Part shown: positions 54,674-64,000 of the stretch, one piece after another
Layout: the number at the start of each line of letters is the position of its first letter
Numbering within the stretch: the first letter of the stretch is position 1
Source: Nocardia coubleae NBRC 108252
Lineage (GTDB): Bacteria; Actinomycetota; Actinomycetes; Mycobacteriales; Mycobacteriaceae
Length of the DNA stretch: 64,000 bases
Direction of reading: 5' to 3'
Assembly (NCBI RefSeq): GCF_001612805.1
Contig: NZ_BDBD01000003.1
Coordinates: 1 to 64,000 of the forward strand
Notes under the pieces: model-generated
The model's input: the letters and a program-made list of their open reading frames with translations, nothing else
What the model was told of the DNA's origin: nothing
Database searches by the model: none
Position numbers and translations under genes: made by a program

Positions 54674-56071
54674 TCAGGCGACGTCGGCCGGTACGGCGAC
54701 CGGCTCGGGTTCGGCGGTCGCGGGCCGGACCCACAGGCGGTAGGCGATACCGAGCAGCGCGAGCCACACCGCACCGACGACCAGGGCCACCCGGCTGTCG
54801 GCGTCGAAGGCGATGACCCCGATCACGAACACCAGGAACGCGATGGTGATCAGCTGGCCGTAGGGCCACAGCGGCACCGGGAACTTCAGTGCGGCGACCT
54901 GTTCGGGGCTCATGCCGCGCCGCGAGCGCAGGTGCGCGAGCAGGATCATCAGCCAGACGAAGATGGTGGCGAAGGTGGCGATCGAGGCGATCACCAGGAA
55001 CACCTTGTCGGGGATCAGGTAGTTCAGCAGAACGCCCACCAGCAGGGTGACGGTCATGATGACCACCGTCATCCACGGCACCCCGTTGCGCGAGACCCGC
55101 TTCATCGCCGCGGGCGCCTGGCCGCGCTGGGCCATGCCGTACATCATCCGGCCCGCACCGAAGATGTCGCTGTTGACCGCCGACAGCGCGGCCGTGATGA
55201 CCACGACGTTGAGCACCGCCGCGGCGGGCCCGAGGCCCAGGCTCTGGAAGATCTGCACGAACGGGCTGCCCTCGTCCCCGATGGTGCGCCACGAGTCGAT
55301 CGCCATGATCACCGCGAGGGTGAGCACGTAGAACACGATGATGCGCACGGGCACGGTGTTGATCGCGCGCGGGATGGTGCGCTGCGGGTTCTCGGCCTCG
55401 CCCGCGGTGATACCGATGATCTCGGTACCGCCGAAGGCGAACATCACGATGGCGAAGCAGGCGATGAAGCCGCCGATTCCGGTGGCGAAGAAGCCGCCGT
55501 CGGCCCACAGGTTCTGCACGCCCGCGCTGGTGTCGTGGAGGCCGAAGCCGAAGATCAGCACGGCGATACCGCCGGCGATCATCGCCACGATGGCCACGAT
55601 CTTGACCAGGCTGAACCAGAACTCCACCTCACCGAAGACCTTCACGCTGAGCAGGTTGATCGCGCCGATGAAGAAGATGACCGAGAGCACCCAGATCCAG
55701 CGTGGCACGTCCGGGTACCAGAACCCCATGTACACACCGAACGCGGTGACATCGGCCAGGCACACGATGAGCATTTCGAAGGTGTAGGTCCAGCCGGTGA
55801 AGAAGCCCGCGAGCGGGCCGAGGTGCTGGCTGGCGTATTCACCGAACGAGCCCGCGACCGGGTTGCTCACCGCCATCTCACCCAGCGCCCGCAGCACGAG
55901 GAACACGGCGGCGCCGCCGATCAGGTACGCCAGCAGCACCGAGGGACCTGCCCGGTGGATCGCCTCGGCGGACCCGTAGAACAGGCCGGTGCCGATGGCC
56001 GAACCGAGCGCGATGAAACGGATATGGCGGGCGGTGAGGCCGCGGGTGAGCGCGGCGGCGGGCTTGTTCAA
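54674..56071 (-). CDS. Amino-acid permease (APC/AAT family), probably histidine
   Basis: The 465-residue transporter has 12 hydrophobic segments and the AAT signature near the N-terminus ([38 protein letters not shown]), as in ProY/HutT permeases. No ATG fits. I chose the TTG at 56071 with GGGAG 6 bases upstream, since more upstream starts would run through the operator. A histidine role follows from co-operonic hutH and a HutC site at its promoter. Confidence 0.85.
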   Translation of the reverse strand: MNKPAAALTRGLTARHIRFIALGSAIGTGLFYGSAEAIHRAGPSVLLAYLIGGAAVFLVLRALGEMAVSNPVAGSFGEYASQHLGPLAGFFTGWTYTFEMLIVCLADVTAFGVYMGFWYPDVPRWIWVLSVIFFIGAINLLSVKVFGEVEFWFSLVKIVAIVAMIAGGIAVLIFGFGLHDTSAGVQNLWADGGFFATGIGGFIACFAIVMFAFGGTEIIGITAGEAENPQRTIPRAINTVPVRIIVFYVLTLAVIMAIDSWRTIGDEGSPFVQIFQSLGLGPAAAVLNVVVITAALSAVNSDIFGAGRMMYGMAQRGQAPAAMKRVSRNGVPWMTVVIMTVTLLVGVLLNYLIPDKVFLVIASIATFATIFVWLMILLAHLRSRRGMSPEQVAALKFPVPLWPYGQLITIAFLVFVIGVIAFDADSRVALVVGAVWLALLGIAYRLWVRPATAEPEPVAVPADVA

Positions 56072-56158
56072 ACCATTCTCCCGGGATCGGAAAGGGCGCA
56101 GGGTCGCCGGTGATGCCCGGTCTCTTCGCCTGTGGGGCCGGTCACAACGACCCCTACA

Positions 56159-56188
56159 TGTATATGCCTGTCTATACAGCCGTGTCAA
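56159..56188 (-). promoter_or_regulatory. Permease-hutH promoter with HutC operator
   Basis: On the minus strand there is a -35 TTGACA (56183-56188), an 18-bp spacer and a -10 TATACA (56159-56164). The operator TGTATA-N8-TATACA (56159-56178) covers the -10 box and much of the spacer. Confidence 0.75.
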
Positions 56189-56217
56189 TGGCCAGTTACC
56201 GTCTGGCACCGTAGCGC

Positions 56218-56247
56218 TTGACTATCCTGTATATACAGGCCTATACA
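56218..56247 (+). promoter_or_regulatory. hutI-hutG promoter with HutC operator
   Basis: -35 TTGACT (56218-56223), an 18-bp spacer and -10 TATACA (56242-56247). The operator TGTATA-N8-TATACA spans 56228-56247. It also contains the exact palindrome CCTGTATATACAGG. Confidence 0.75.
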
Positions 56248-56293
56248 TAGCTGGCGTGATCCATCGCACAGCCCGCCGCCAGGAGGACAAACC

Positions 56294-57466
56294 GTGCCAA
56301 CCACCGTGCTGCGCGATATCGGCACCCTCGTCACCAACGACCCGGCTCTCGGGGACGGCCCGCTCGGGTTGCGCCGCGACGCGGCCGTCGTCTTCGACGA
56401 CGCGCAGGTGGTGTGGGTGGGTGACAGCGCCGACGCACCCGCCGCCGATCAGGCGGTCGACCTCGACGGTCGCGCGGTGCTGCCCGGTTTCGTCGAGTCG
56501 CATTCGCATCTGGTCTTCGCCGGCGACCGTGCCGAGGAGTTCGCCGCGCGCATGTCCGGCCGCCCCTACGGCGCGGGCGGCATCCGCACGACGATCGCGG
56601 CGACGCGCACGGCGACCGACGAGCAACTCGACGCGACCGTGCGGCGGCTGCTCGCCGAGTCGCTGCGGGCAGGCAGCACCACGGTCGAGATCAAGAGCGG
56701 TTACGGCCAGACCGTCGACGACGAATGGCGCAGCGTGCGCATCGCGGGCCGCCACACCGACGAGGTGACGTTGCTTGCCGCGCACGTTCCGCCGCCCGAA
56801 TACGCCGGGCGCGCGGACGATTACGTGGCCATGGTGTGTGCGGAGATGATTCCGCGCTGCGCGCCCGAGGCCCGGTGGATCGACGTGTTCTGCGAGCAGG
56901 GCGCCTTCGACCGGGACCAGTCGCATGCCGTCCTCAGTGCGGGCATCGCGCACGGGCTGGTGCCGCGCGTGCACGGCAATCAGCTGCACCAGGGGCCGGG
57001 CGTGCAGCTCGCCGTCGAACTGGGGGCCGCGTCGGTCGATCACGTCGCCCATGTCGGCGCCGCCGATATCGACGCGCTCGCGAACAGCGACACCGTGGCG
57101 ACGCTGCTGCCCAGCGCCGACTTCTGCACGCGCAACAGCTATCCCGATGCGCGCGCGCTGCTCGACGCCGGGGTCACCGTTGCCCTCGGCGCCGACTGCA
57201 ACCCGGGCACGAGCTACACCACCAGCCTGCCGTTCTGTATCGCCCTGGCCGTGCGTGAGCTGCACATGACACCGGACGAGGCGGTCTGGGCGGCGACCGC
57301 GGGTGGGGCGAAAGCGTTGCGGCGCGGCGATATCGGCGCCCTCTCCCCCGGCATGCGGGCCGACGCCGTCGCGTTGGACGCGCCGTCACATCTGCATCTG
57401 GCCTACCGTCCCGGCGTTCCGCTCGTGCGCCAGGTGTGGCGCGGCGGCGTGCTCGCATCGAACTGA
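56294..57466 (+). CDS. hutI: Imidazolonepropionase
   Basis: The 390-residue amidohydrolase opens imidazolonepropionate to formiminoglutamate. Metal ligands are visible in [12 protein letters not shown], the central His in VHGNQLH, VDHVAH and GADCNPGT. It has a GTG start with an AGGAGGA ribosome binding site. It is followed after 10 bp by hutG. Confidence 0.95.
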   Translation: MPTTVLRDIGTLVTNDPALGDGPLGLRRDAAVVFDDAQVVWVGDSADAPAADQAVDLDGRAVLPGFVESHSHLVFAGDRAEEFAARMSGRPYGAGGIRTTIAATRTATDEQLDATVRRLLAESLRAGSTTVEIKSGYGQTVDDEWRSVRIAGRHTDEVTLLAAHVPPPEYAGRADDYVAMVCAEMIPRCAPEARWIDVFCEQGAFDRDQSHAVLSAGIAHGLVPRVHGNQLHQGPGVQLAVELGAASVDHVAHVGAADIDALANSDTVATLLPSADFCTRNSYPDARALLDAGVTVALGADCNPGTSYTTSLPFCIALAVRELHMTPDEAVWAATAGGAKALRRGDIGALSPGMRADAVALDAPSHLHLAYRPGVPLVRQVWRGGVLASN

Positions 57467-57476
57467 AGTGTCCCCC

Positions 57477-58388
57477 ATGACTTCCTGGACCGGCCGCGTC
57501 GACGGCACGTCACCCGAGCATCTGCGCTGGCATCAGGCCGTCGCACCCTATGAACCCGGCGTCGACCCCGGCGCCTGCGTGTTCGTCGGCTTCGCCAGTG
57601 ACGAAGGCGTGCGCCGCAACAAGGGTCGGCCGGGCGCCGCCGATGGGCCCGATGCCCTGCGCCGCGCGCTGTCGCCGATGGCACTGCCTGCCCCGCTGCG
57701 CGCGTTCGACGCGGGCACGATCGCGGTCACCGATCAGCGGCTCGAGGACGGCCAGCGCAGGCTCGGCGACACCGTGACCGCGCTGCTGGACGCGGGTGCC
57801 TTCCCGATCGTGCTCGGGGGCGGCCATGAGGTCGCCTTCGGCACCTACCTCGGCCTGGCAGGTGCCGAGTGCGCCGGGGGCGCCGTCATCGGAATCCTGA
57901 ATCTGGACGCGCATTTCGATCTGCGTCCGGACCTGGTACCCAGCTCGGGAACCCCGTTCCGGCAGATCCTCGAGTCCGGCGCCGACGTGCGGTACGCGGT
58001 GCTCGGTATCAGCCAGCCGGCCAACACGACGATCCTGTTCGACACCGCCGATCGGTTCGGCGTGCGCTATCTGCTCGACGACGACTGCACCGCCGAGCGT
58101 GCCGAAACCTTCGTCGCGGACTTCCTCGCCGACATCGACCTGCTGTATCTCACGATCGATCTCGACGTCCTGCCCGCCGCGGTCGCGCCGGGTGTCAGCG
58201 CGCCCGCCGCGTTCGGTGTCGCGTTGCCCGTCGTGCAGGCCGTCTGCGACCAGGTCGCCGCGAGCGGCAAGCTCGTGGTCGCCGACGTCGCCGAACTCAA
58301 CCCGGCGCTCGATATCGACAACCGCACCGCCCGCACCGCCGCCCGACTCCTGCACCGCCTCGTCACCCGGCGCGTGTCTCAGAAGTAG
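57477..58388 (+). CDS. hutG: Formimidoylglutamase
   Basis: The 303-residue arginase-family manganese enzyme hydrolyses formiminoglutamate to glutamate and formamide. The metal motifs are GGGHEVAFG, NLDAHFDLRP and TIDLDVLP. It completes the four-step route from histidine to glutamate. Its last 10 bases overlap the 3' end of the convergent carrier gene. Confidence 0.93.
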   Translation: MTSWTGRVDGTSPEHLRWHQAVAPYEPGVDPGACVFVGFASDEGVRRNKGRPGAADGPDALRRALSPMALPAPLRAFDAGTIAVTDQRLEDGQRRLGDTVTALLDAGAFPIVLGGGHEVAFGTYLGLAGAECAGGAVIGILNLDAHFDLRPDLVPSSGTPFRQILESGADVRYAVLGISQPANTTILFDTADRFGVRYLLDDDCTAERAETFVADFLADIDLLYLTIDLDVLPAAVAPGVSAPAAFGVALPVVQAVCDQVAASGKLVVADVAELNPALDIDNRTARTAARLLHRLVTRRVSQK

Positions 58389-59662
58389 CGCACACCGACG
58401 TAGGCCCAGGCGATGACGCAGCTGAACAGAGTGACGACCGCGCCGTATTTCGTGAACTGCCAGAAGCTGATTCGCTGGCCTGCCCGCGCGGCGATGCCGA
58501 GTGCGACGACATTGGCGCTGGCCGCGACCGCCGTGCCGTTGCCGCCGAAGTCGGCGCCGAGCGCGAACGCCCACCACAGCGAGCGCGCGGTCTCGGGGTC
58601 GGGGGCATCCGCGACGATGTCCTCCACGACCGGTGCCATGGTGGCGGTATACGGGATGTTGTCCACGAACGCACCGAGCAGCGCGGACCCGAAGACGAGT
58701 GCGGTGGCGGCCAGGAAATAGTCGTCGCCGACCCATGCGCTCGCCGCCGCGCCGACCGCGGCGATCACCCCGGTGTGCACCAGGCCGGCGACCATCACGA
58801 ACAGGCCCATGAAGAACACCAGCGTCGGCCATTCCACCTCGTGCAGGATGTCTCCGATGTCGAGTCCGGACACCAGCACCATCACGCCCGCACCCACGAG
58901 TGCGATCACCGATGGGGCCACGTGCACCACGCTGTGCAGGCAGAACCCGGCCACCACCGCGGCCAGCACGATCAGCGATCGCACGAGCAGTCTCGGGTCG
59001 CGGATCGCGCGCCGCTCCCGCAGGGCGAGCACGGCCTCGACCGAGTCGGGGTCGGTACGCAGCGCCGACCGGAACAACACCCGCGTGAACAGCACGAACA
59101 GCGCGAAGACCAGCACCACGATCGGGGCCATGTGCACCAGGAAGTCGTTGAAGCTCAGCCCCGCCCGGCTGGCGATGATGATGTTGGGTGGGTCGCCGAT
59201 CAGCGTCGCCGCGCCACCGATGTTCGCGGCGAGCACCTCCGCGATCAGGAAGGGCTGGGCGCTGATACCGAGCCTGCGGCACACCACCAGCGTCACCGGG
59301 GCGACCAGCATGATGATGGTGACATTGTCGAGGAACGGTGAGGCCACGGCGGTGATCAGCATGAGCATCACCATCAGCCGGTAGGGATTGCCGCGCGAGC
59401 GCTTGGCCGACCAGATCGCCAGGTAGTCGAACAGCCCCGTCTGCTTGACGACGCCGACGATGATCATCATGCCGAGCAGCAGGAAGATGACGTTCCAGTC
59501 GATGCCCTCGTGCGGGGAGAAGAACACCTTCTCACCGGGGATCAGTCCCAGCACCGCCATCAGTCCCGCGGCGATCAGCACGGTTTTGACCTTGTCGGCG
59601 CGCTCCGTGGCGATGAAGAAGAACGCCACCACGAAGATGGTCACGGCGAGGACGGCGGCCAT
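58379..59662 (-). CDS. NhaD/ArsB-type ion transporter
   Basis: The 427-residue protein has about 11 transmembrane segments and the two repeated signature loops of the ion transporter superfamily: ANIGGAATLIGDPPNIIIASRAG and ALGADFGGNGTAVAASANV. Substrates in the group include Na+/H+ exchange, arsenite and dicarboxylates. No arsenic regulator or reductase is nearby; the CBS protein 12 bp upstream suggests cation homeostasis. It is convergent with hutG. Confidence 0.85.
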   Translation of the reverse strand: MAAVLAVTIFVVAFFFIATERADKVKTVLIAAGLMAVLGLIPGEKVFFSPHEGIDWNVIFLLLGMMIIVGVVKQTGLFDYLAIWSAKRSRGNPYRLMVMLMLITAVASPFLDNVTIIMLVAPVTLVVCRRLGISAQPFLIAEVLAANIGGAATLIGDPPNIIIASRAGLSFNDFLVHMAPIVVLVFALFVLFTRVLFRSALRTDPDSVEAVLALRERRAIRDPRLLVRSLIVLAAVVAGFCLHSVVHVAPSVIALVGAGVMVLVSGLDIGDILHEVEWPTLVFFMGLFVMVAGLVHTGVIAAVGAAASAWVGDDYFLAATALVFGSALLGAFVDNIPYTATMAPVVEDIVADAPDPETARSLWWAFALGADFGGNGTAVAASANVVALGIAARAGQRISFWQFTKYGAVVTLFSCVIAWAYVGVRYF

Positions 59663-59674
59663 CGTCGGCGCCGA

Positions 59675-60166
59675 TCAGTCGCCTGGGCCGGCGAGGGCGA
59701 GACTGGTCAGCAACCGTTCGAGGGTGATCGCTCCGCACAGGGTGCGGGCCCGGTCGACGACCGCGATGAGCGGACTGTGCTTGCGCGCCATCAGGATCGC
59801 GATCTCGAGCAGGGTCGCGTCCGGGGTGACGGTGGCCGGTCGTGGTGCGCCGTCGGCCAGGCAATCACCGACGGTGAGGCTGCCGGGTTCCTGCCAGAAC
59901 AGGTCGGCGTGCACCTCGTCGATCGTGCGGACCAGGGTGGTGTCGTCCTGATACGACGCCGGGATGGCCAGGCGGAGCACCTGGGTGCCGGGCAGCACGG
60001 CCACCGGTCGGTCCTCGGCGTCGACCACGACCAGGCCGGGCAACCGGTTGACGACCATCACCCGCACCGCGCGGGCCACCGGGTCGGTGATGCGGACGGT
60101 CGGCAGGTTCATCGCGATATCGCGTGCGCGCATGGCTCGGCTCCGGGGTGATTCGACGGTGCTCAC
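59675..60166 (-). CDS. CBS-domain pair protein
   Basis: The 163-residue protein consists of two CBS domains (first [38 protein letters not shown], second [10 protein letters not shown]...[21 protein letters not shown]), which bind adenine nucleotides and regulate transporters or enzymes. The GTG start overlaps the stop of the upstream KhtT-like gene as GTGA. It probably modulates the adjacent carrier. Confidence 0.82.
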   Translation of the reverse strand: MSTVESPRSRAMRARDIAMNLPTVRITDPVARAVRVMVVNRLPGLVVVDAEDRPVAVLPGTQVLRLAIPASYQDDTTLVRTIDEVHADLFWQEPGSLTVGDCLADGAPRPATVTPDATLLEIAILMARKHSPLIAVVDRARTLCGAITLERLLTSLALAGPGD

Positions 60167-60438
60167 GGCTCGGCCCGCTTTCCGGCGAGCCGATCGACCC
60201 GCTGCTCGAGCCTGGTCAACCGATCGGCGAGGGGACTGGTGTGCATCAGCTCGGCCACGTGGTCGGCTTCCTCGGGTTCGAGCACGAGATCGACGCACGG
60301 CTCGTCACTGCCGGGGGCGTACACGAGCAGCCTCCGCCCGCCGGACGACTCGGTGAGCAGCGCGAAGTCGATGCCACGACCGGTGCGGAAATGGTGCAGC
60401 ACCCCGGTTCCGGGGATCGTCGTCCTGTCGGTATCCAT
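60163..60438 (-). CDS. Truncated KhtT-like regulatory protein
   Basis: The 91-residue protein matches the N-terminal portion of the antiporter regulatory subunit encoded at the right end of this window: [36 protein letters not shown] compares with LPGIGVRKEFSLTKVARRIGVVDHRDGG. It lacks the C-terminal RCK/TrkA-C ligand domain and ends in a short helical tail ([16 protein letters not shown]). It may be a regulatory partner of the neighbouring carrier. It is coupled to the CBS gene by GTGA. Confidence 0.65.
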   Translation of the reverse strand: MDTDRTTIPGTGVLHHFRTGRGIDFALLTESSGGRRLLVYAPGSDEPCVDLVLEPEEADHVAELMHTSPLADRLTRLEQRVDRLAGKRAEP

Positions 60439-60606
60439 CCCGGGCGGTCCTTCCCCTGACACGGTCGAGTGCGTGCGGATTCGAGTCTGGTGCGCCCGCG
60501 GGCAGGCGACCATCGGCGCGGGCACCCATTTCCGGTGCCGATCCGGCGGTCGTGCGCAGGCACGGATGGGTGTCGCACCCGATGGACAGCGGCCGGGCGC
60601 GTCAGC

Positions 60607-61635
60607 ATGCTGGAAGCTATGAAGCGTCTCGCGAGGGTGCGAGCAGGACGGGATCAGCGCACGCCGGTGACGGCGCTGTTCTGGCGGATCTGCCTGCTCA
60701 ACGGTGTGGTGTTCACGCTCGGCACGCTGATCCTCGCGCTCTCCCCGGCCACCGTGTCGGCCCGGCTGCGTTTGACCGAGGTGCCGGTGCTGGTGATCGG
60801 TCTCGCGGTGATGCTCACCGCCAACGCGCTGGCGTTGCGCACCAGCCTGGCGCCCCTGGACGAACTGGTCACGGCTATGCGCCGCGTCGACCCGCCACGC
60901 CGCGCGGTGCGTTTCGACCGGCGCGCCAGTGGGGACTTCCACCGGCTGATCGAGACTTTCAACGCGATGCTCGACCGGCTCGAGGCCGAGCGATCGGCGG
61001 CCGGAGCCACGGCGCTTGCCGCACAGGAAGGTGAGCGTCAGCGGATCGCTCGCGAACTGCACGACGAGATCGGCCAGAGCCTGACCGTGGCGTTGTTGCG
61101 GCTGAAACGGGTCGTGGACCGCGCGCCGGAGGAATTGCGGGACGAGGTGACCGACGCGCAGGAAACGGTGCGCGGATGTCTCGACGAGGTGCGCGGTATC
61201 GCGTCACGATTGCGGCCCGACGTGCTCGACGACCTCGGGCTGCACAGTGCCGTCACCGCGCTGTGCCACGAATTCACCCGCAGCGCGGGCATTTCCGTGC
61301 ACCGCGAGGTCGACCCGTCGATCAGCAGGCTCGACCCCGCGGTCGAACTCGTCTGCTACCGCATCGCCCAGGAGAGCCTGACCAACGTGCTGCGCCACTC
61401 GGGTGCCGACCAGGTGAGCCTGCGACTCGCCGGCCACGCCGACTCCGTGGTGCTTCGCGTGCACGACAACGGGTGTGGTGGGGTGGTCACCGAGGGCGCC
61501 GGAATCCGGGGGATGCGCGAACGCGCCATGCTCGTCGACGCGACGCTCACCATCACCACATCCGAAGACGCCGGCACCACAGTGGAACTGGTCGTCCCGG
61601 TTCACCGCGAGGCACACGTCGGAGAACCGGTATGA
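60607..61635 (+). CDS. NarL-type sensor histidine kinase
   Basis: The protein of about 342 residues has two transmembrane segments (about 25-50 and 58-78) with a very short outer loop. A HAMP-like linker (SLAPLDELVTAMRRVD...FNAMLDRLEAE), the HisKA_3 box RQRIARELHDEIGQSL and a GHKL ATPase domain (ESLTNVLRHSGA, VHDNGCGG, GIRGMRERA) follow. With almost no ectodomain it likely senses the membrane or cytoplasm. An ATG at 60619 is an alternative start. It is coupled by ATGA to the response regulator gene. Confidence 0.88.
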   Translation: MLEAMKRLARVRAGRDQRTPVTALFWRICLLNGVVFTLGTLILALSPATVSARLRLTEVPVLVIGLAVMLTANALALRTSLAPLDELVTAMRRVDPPRRAVRFDRRASGDFHRLIETFNAMLDRLEAERSAAGATALAAQEGERQRIARELHDEIGQSLTVALLRLKRVVDRAPEELRDEVTDAQETVRGCLDEVRGIASRLRPDVLDDLGLHSAVTALCHEFTRSAGISVHREVDPSISRLDPAVELVCYRIAQESLTNVLRHSGADQVSLRLAGHADSVVLRVHDNGCGGVVTEGAGIRGMRERAMLVDATLTITTSEDAGTTVELVVPVHREAHVGEPV

Positions 61636-62285
61636 GCGCCCCCACCCGGATCCTGCTCGCCGACGACCACGCCCTGGTACGCAGCGGACTACGGCTGATC
61701 CTCGACAACGAACCCGACCTCACCGTGGTCGCCGAGGCGGCCAACGGCTACGACGCGGTGACCGCCCTCGCCGGCGAAACCGTCGACCTGGTGATCCTCG
61801 ATATCGCGATGCCGAGGATGACCGGCATCCAGGCGGCGCGCGAGATCACCCGCGCGCATCCGGGTGTCCGCATGCTGATGCTGTCGATGTACGACAACGA
61901 GCAGTACTTCTTCGAGTCGCTCAAGGCGGGCGCCTCCGGGTACGTGCTGAAATCGGTCGCCGACCGCGACCTCATCGAGGCCTGCCGGGCGACGATGCGT
62001 GGCGAGTCGTTCCTGTACCCGGGTGCGGTGACCGCCCTGGTCCGCGACTATCTGCACCTGGCCCGCCAGGGCGGACGGCTGCCCGAGACCATTCTGACCG
62101 CCCGCGAAGAGGAGGTGCTCAAGCTGATCGCCGAAGGGTATTCGGCACGGGAGGTGGCGGCCGAACTGGTCATCAGTGTGAAGACCGTCGACCGCCACCG
62201 CGCCAATATCCTGCAGAAACTCGGCCTGCGTGACCGGCTCGACCTGACCCGCTACGCGATCCGCTCAGGTTTGATCGAGCCGTGA
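61632..62285 (+). CDS. NarL/LuxR-family response regulator
   Basis: The 217-residue protein has a receiver domain (acidic pocket DD near residues 11-12, phospho-Asp in VILDIAMP, Lys in LKSVAD) and a LuxR-type helix-turn-helix (LTAREEEVLKLIAEGYSAREVAAELVISVKTVDRHRANILQKLGL). It pairs with the preceding kinase. Neighbours suggest control of ion transport genes, but no operator was identified. Confidence 0.92.
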   Translation: MSAPTRILLADDHALVRSGLRLILDNEPDLTVVAEAANGYDAVTALAGETVDLVILDIAMPRMTGIQAAREITRAHPGVRMLMLSMYDNEQYFFESLKAGASGYVLKSVADRDLIEACRATMRGESFLYPGAVTALVRDYLHLARQGGRLPETILTAREEEVLKLIAEGYSAREVAAELVISVKTVDRHRANILQKLGLRDRLDLTRYAIRSGLIEP

Positions 62286-62286
62286 G

Positions 62287-63486
62287 TCATTCCGCGTTCG
62301 GGTCGATGCGCACCTTCGACTTGCGCCCGACGGTCGCCCGGACCACCGGTTCGACCACGCGCGCCGCGATCGGTCCCATCACGGCCATCAGCAGCACGTA
62401 CGTGGTGGCCAGGGCGGCGAAGCTGTCGGGTACCGCACCCGCGGCGACGGCGAGGCCCGCGATGACGATGGAGAACTCGCCGCGCGCGACCAGGGCAGCA
62501 CCCGCGCGAGCCCGGCCCAGTTGGGAGGCGCCCGCGCGCTTGGCCGCCCACCAGCCGGTGTACAGCTTCGTCACGGTGGTGACCACGACCAGCAGGACCG
62601 CCCAGCCGAGGACCGGTGGGATGGTCGCCGGATCGGTGCTCAAGCCGAACAGGACGAAGAACATGGCGGCGAACAGGTCGCGCAGGGGTTCGAGGATCTT
62701 GGTCGCCTCGTGCGCGGTCGCCCCCGAGATCGCGATGCCGAGCAGGAACGCGCCGACCGCGGCCGACACCTGCACCGCCGAGGCGACACCGGCCACCAGC
62801 AGCGCCGAACCGAGCAGTTTGAGCAGGAAGATCTCGCGGTCCTCACTGGCCACGATCGCCGACACGTACCGGCCGTACTTCAGCGCGACGATGAGCACCA
62901 GCGTCACCGCGACCAGCGCGATACCGACGGTGGTTAGCCCGGCCATGAAGCCGACACCCGCCAGCACGGCGGTGAGCACCGGCAGATAGATCGCCATCGC
63001 CAGGTCCTCGAACACCAGGATCGACAGCACCACCGGTGTCTCGCGGTTACCGAGCCTGCCCAGGTCGTTGAGCACCTTGGCGACGATGCCCGAGGAGGAG
63101 ATGTAGGTGACGCCCGCCATCGCGATGGCACCGGTCGGTCCGAGCCCGAGCCACAGCGCCACGATCACGCCCGGCGTGGCATTGAGGACCAGGTCGAGCA
63201 GGCCGGCGATCCACGACTTGCGCATGCCGGTGACCAATTCACCCGCGGTGTATTCCAAACCGAGCAGCAATAGCAGCAGCACCACACCGATCTCGCTGGC
63301 GATGTGGATGAACTCCTCCACCTCGTGCAGCTCGATCAGGCCGCCGGTGCCGAAGAGCAGGCCCCCGAGCAGATAGAGCGGAATGGGTGACAGGCCGATG
63401 CGGCCCGCGATGCGCCCGAGCACACCCAATCCGAAGAACACAGCCCCCAGCTGGATCAGCGCCAGCGTTGTTCCACTGATCTGCAC
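62287..63486 (-). CDS. K+/H+ antiporter, CPA2 family (KhtU-like)
   Basis: The 399-residue membrane protein has about 12 helices of the monovalent cation:proton antiporter-2 family. A conserved SSSGIVAKVLNDLG segment and VLVFEDLAMAIYLP (paired acidic residues of the ion path) are visible. It lacks the RCK domain of KefB/KefC, which is supplied by the separate gene upstream. The GTG at 63486 is 4 bp after that gene's stop. Its own stop is one base from the convergent response regulator stop. Confidence 0.88.
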   Translation of the reverse strand: MQISGTTLALIQLGAVFFGLGVLGRIAGRIGLSPIPLYLLGGLLFGTGGLIELHEVEEFIHIASEIGVVLLLLLLGLEYTAGELVTGMRKSWIAGLLDLVLNATPGVIVALWLGLGPTGAIAMAGVTYISSSGIVAKVLNDLGRLGNRETPVVLSILVFEDLAMAIYLPVLTAVLAGVGFMAGLTTVGIALVAVTLVLIVALKYGRYVSAIVASEDREIFLLKLLGSALLVAGVASAVQVSAAVGAFLLGIAISGATAHEATKILEPLRDLFAAMFFVLFGLSTDPATIPPVLGWAVLLVVVTTVTKLYTGWWAAKRAGASQLGRARAGAALVARGEFSIVIAGLAVAAGAVPDSFAALATTYVLLMAVMGPIAARVVEPVVRATVGRKSKVRIDPNAE

Positions 63487-63490
63487 GGGC

Positions 63491-63973
63491 TCAGCCGTCG
63501 GACAGGATCGAAGCGGCAGCGTCGAGCCCGGCGGTCGTACCGACGATGACGACCATGTCGCCCCCGAGGAAACCGAACTCCGGTCCGGGCGAGGGGTGGA
63601 CCTGACCGGCGCGCAGCACCGCGACGATGGAGGCCAGTGTCCGGGTCCGCATCTCCGTCTCACCGAGGCGGCGGCCCGCGTAGGGCGAATCGGGCAGCAC
63701 CGGCAGCGACCGGGTGCTCACACCGTCGAGATCGCGGTGTTCCTCCTGCAGTTGCGCGACGAGTCGCGGGGCACCGAGCAGGCTGGCGAGCGTGCGCGCT
63801 TCGCCGTCGGAGAGCGGGACCTGCACGGTGGTGTCGGGGTCGTCGATCTTGGTGAAGATCAGATCGGTGCCACCGTCGCGGTGGTCGACGACGCCGATGC
63901 GCCGAGCCACCTTGGTCAGCGAGAACTCTTTCCTGACACCGATTCCGGGCAGGGATGTGACTTCAACATTCAT
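63491..63973 (-). CDS. Antiporter regulatory subunit (KhtT-like)
   Basis: The 160-residue protein has an N-terminal KhtT-type domain (SLPGIGVRKEFSLTKVARRIGVV, 1-75) and a C-terminal RCK_C/TrkA-C domain (YAGRRLGETEMRTRTLASIVAVLR...FLGGDMVVIVG, 90-158) that binds nucleotides. In the Bacillus KhtTU system this subunit gates the antiporter. The two genes are adjacent in the same order and certainly co-transcribed. Confidence 0.88.
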   Translation of the reverse strand: MNVEVTSLPGIGVRKEFSLTKVARRIGVVDHRDGGTDLIFTKIDDPDTTVQVPLSDGEARTLASLLGAPRLVAQLQEEHRDLDGVSTRSLPVLPDSPYAGRRLGETEMRTRTLASIVAVLRAGQVHPSPGPEFGFLGGDMVVIVGTTAGLDAAASILSDG

Positions 63974-64000
63974 GGGATCACCTAACCTCAGCTAGGCGAT

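Noticed and set aside
58379..59662. Calling the carrier an arsenite pump ArsB
   Set aside because: No arsR, arsC or related gene is present; the CBS and KhtT-like neighbours point to cation homeostasis.

Overview
The window is high-GC, densely coded actinobacterial DNA. The gene set (cobalamin-dependent MetH, mycofactocin genes mftR/mftE/mftD, a PAC2-family protein, WYL and GntR regulators, many GTG starts, likely leaderless transcripts and ATGA/GTGA-coupled operons) suggests a mycolata-type actinomycete, most likely Nocardia or a close relative. The genus is an inference. I saw no rRNA, tRNA, CRISPR array, transposase or phage module.

Layout. 0-3.7 kb: a leftward three-gene cassette (Fe(II)/2-oxoglutarate oxygenase, methyltransferase, carnitine-type acyltransferase). 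3.7-11.1 kb: HAD phosphatase, membrane Ser/Thr kinase, metH, PAC2 protein. 11.2-20.5 kb: a degenerate serine-recombinase-fold protein, an XRE/TPR-type regulator and a Wadjet operon jetA-jetB-jetC with no jetD. 20.5-24.2 kb: two WYL regulators, each divergent from a single target (RidA, epoxide hydrolase) across a perfect inverted repeat. 24.2-29.1 kb: M15 peptidase, ABC1/UbiB kinase, class I fumarase, MarR regulator, lipoprotein. 29.2-31.8 kb: mftD-mftE divergent from mftR, without mftA/B/C/F. 31.8-36.5 kb: a stressosome operon rsbR-rsbS-rsbT-rsbX-like-rsbU-like. 36.8 kb: a 20-residue amphipathic peptide gene with its own ribosome binding site and terminator.

36.9-49.3 kb: one leftward operon of about 12 kb carrying a GGPP-synthase-like enzyme, a squalene/phytoene-synthase-fold protein, a membrane desaturase/hydroxylase, an NnrU/MddA-type membrane methyltransferase, the complete mevalonate pathway (mvaK1, mvaD, mvaK2, idi-2, mvaA, mvaS) and a flavin monooxygenase. 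It reads as a self-sufficient terpenoid biosynthetic gene cluster. 50.2-58.4 kb: a complete histidine utilisation regulon (hutC, hutU, permease-hutH, hutI-hutG) with three matching operators lying on three promoters. 58.4-64 kb: ion-homeostasis genes (NhaD/ArsB-type carrier, CBS protein, truncated KhtT-like protein, NarL-type two-component pair, KhtU/KhtT-type K+/H+ antiporter).

The strongest candidates for undescribed biology are the terpenoid operon with its unusual SQS-fold enzyme, the Wadjet locus without its nuclease subunit, the short modulin-like peptide, and the oxygenase/methyltransferase/acyltransferase cassette.
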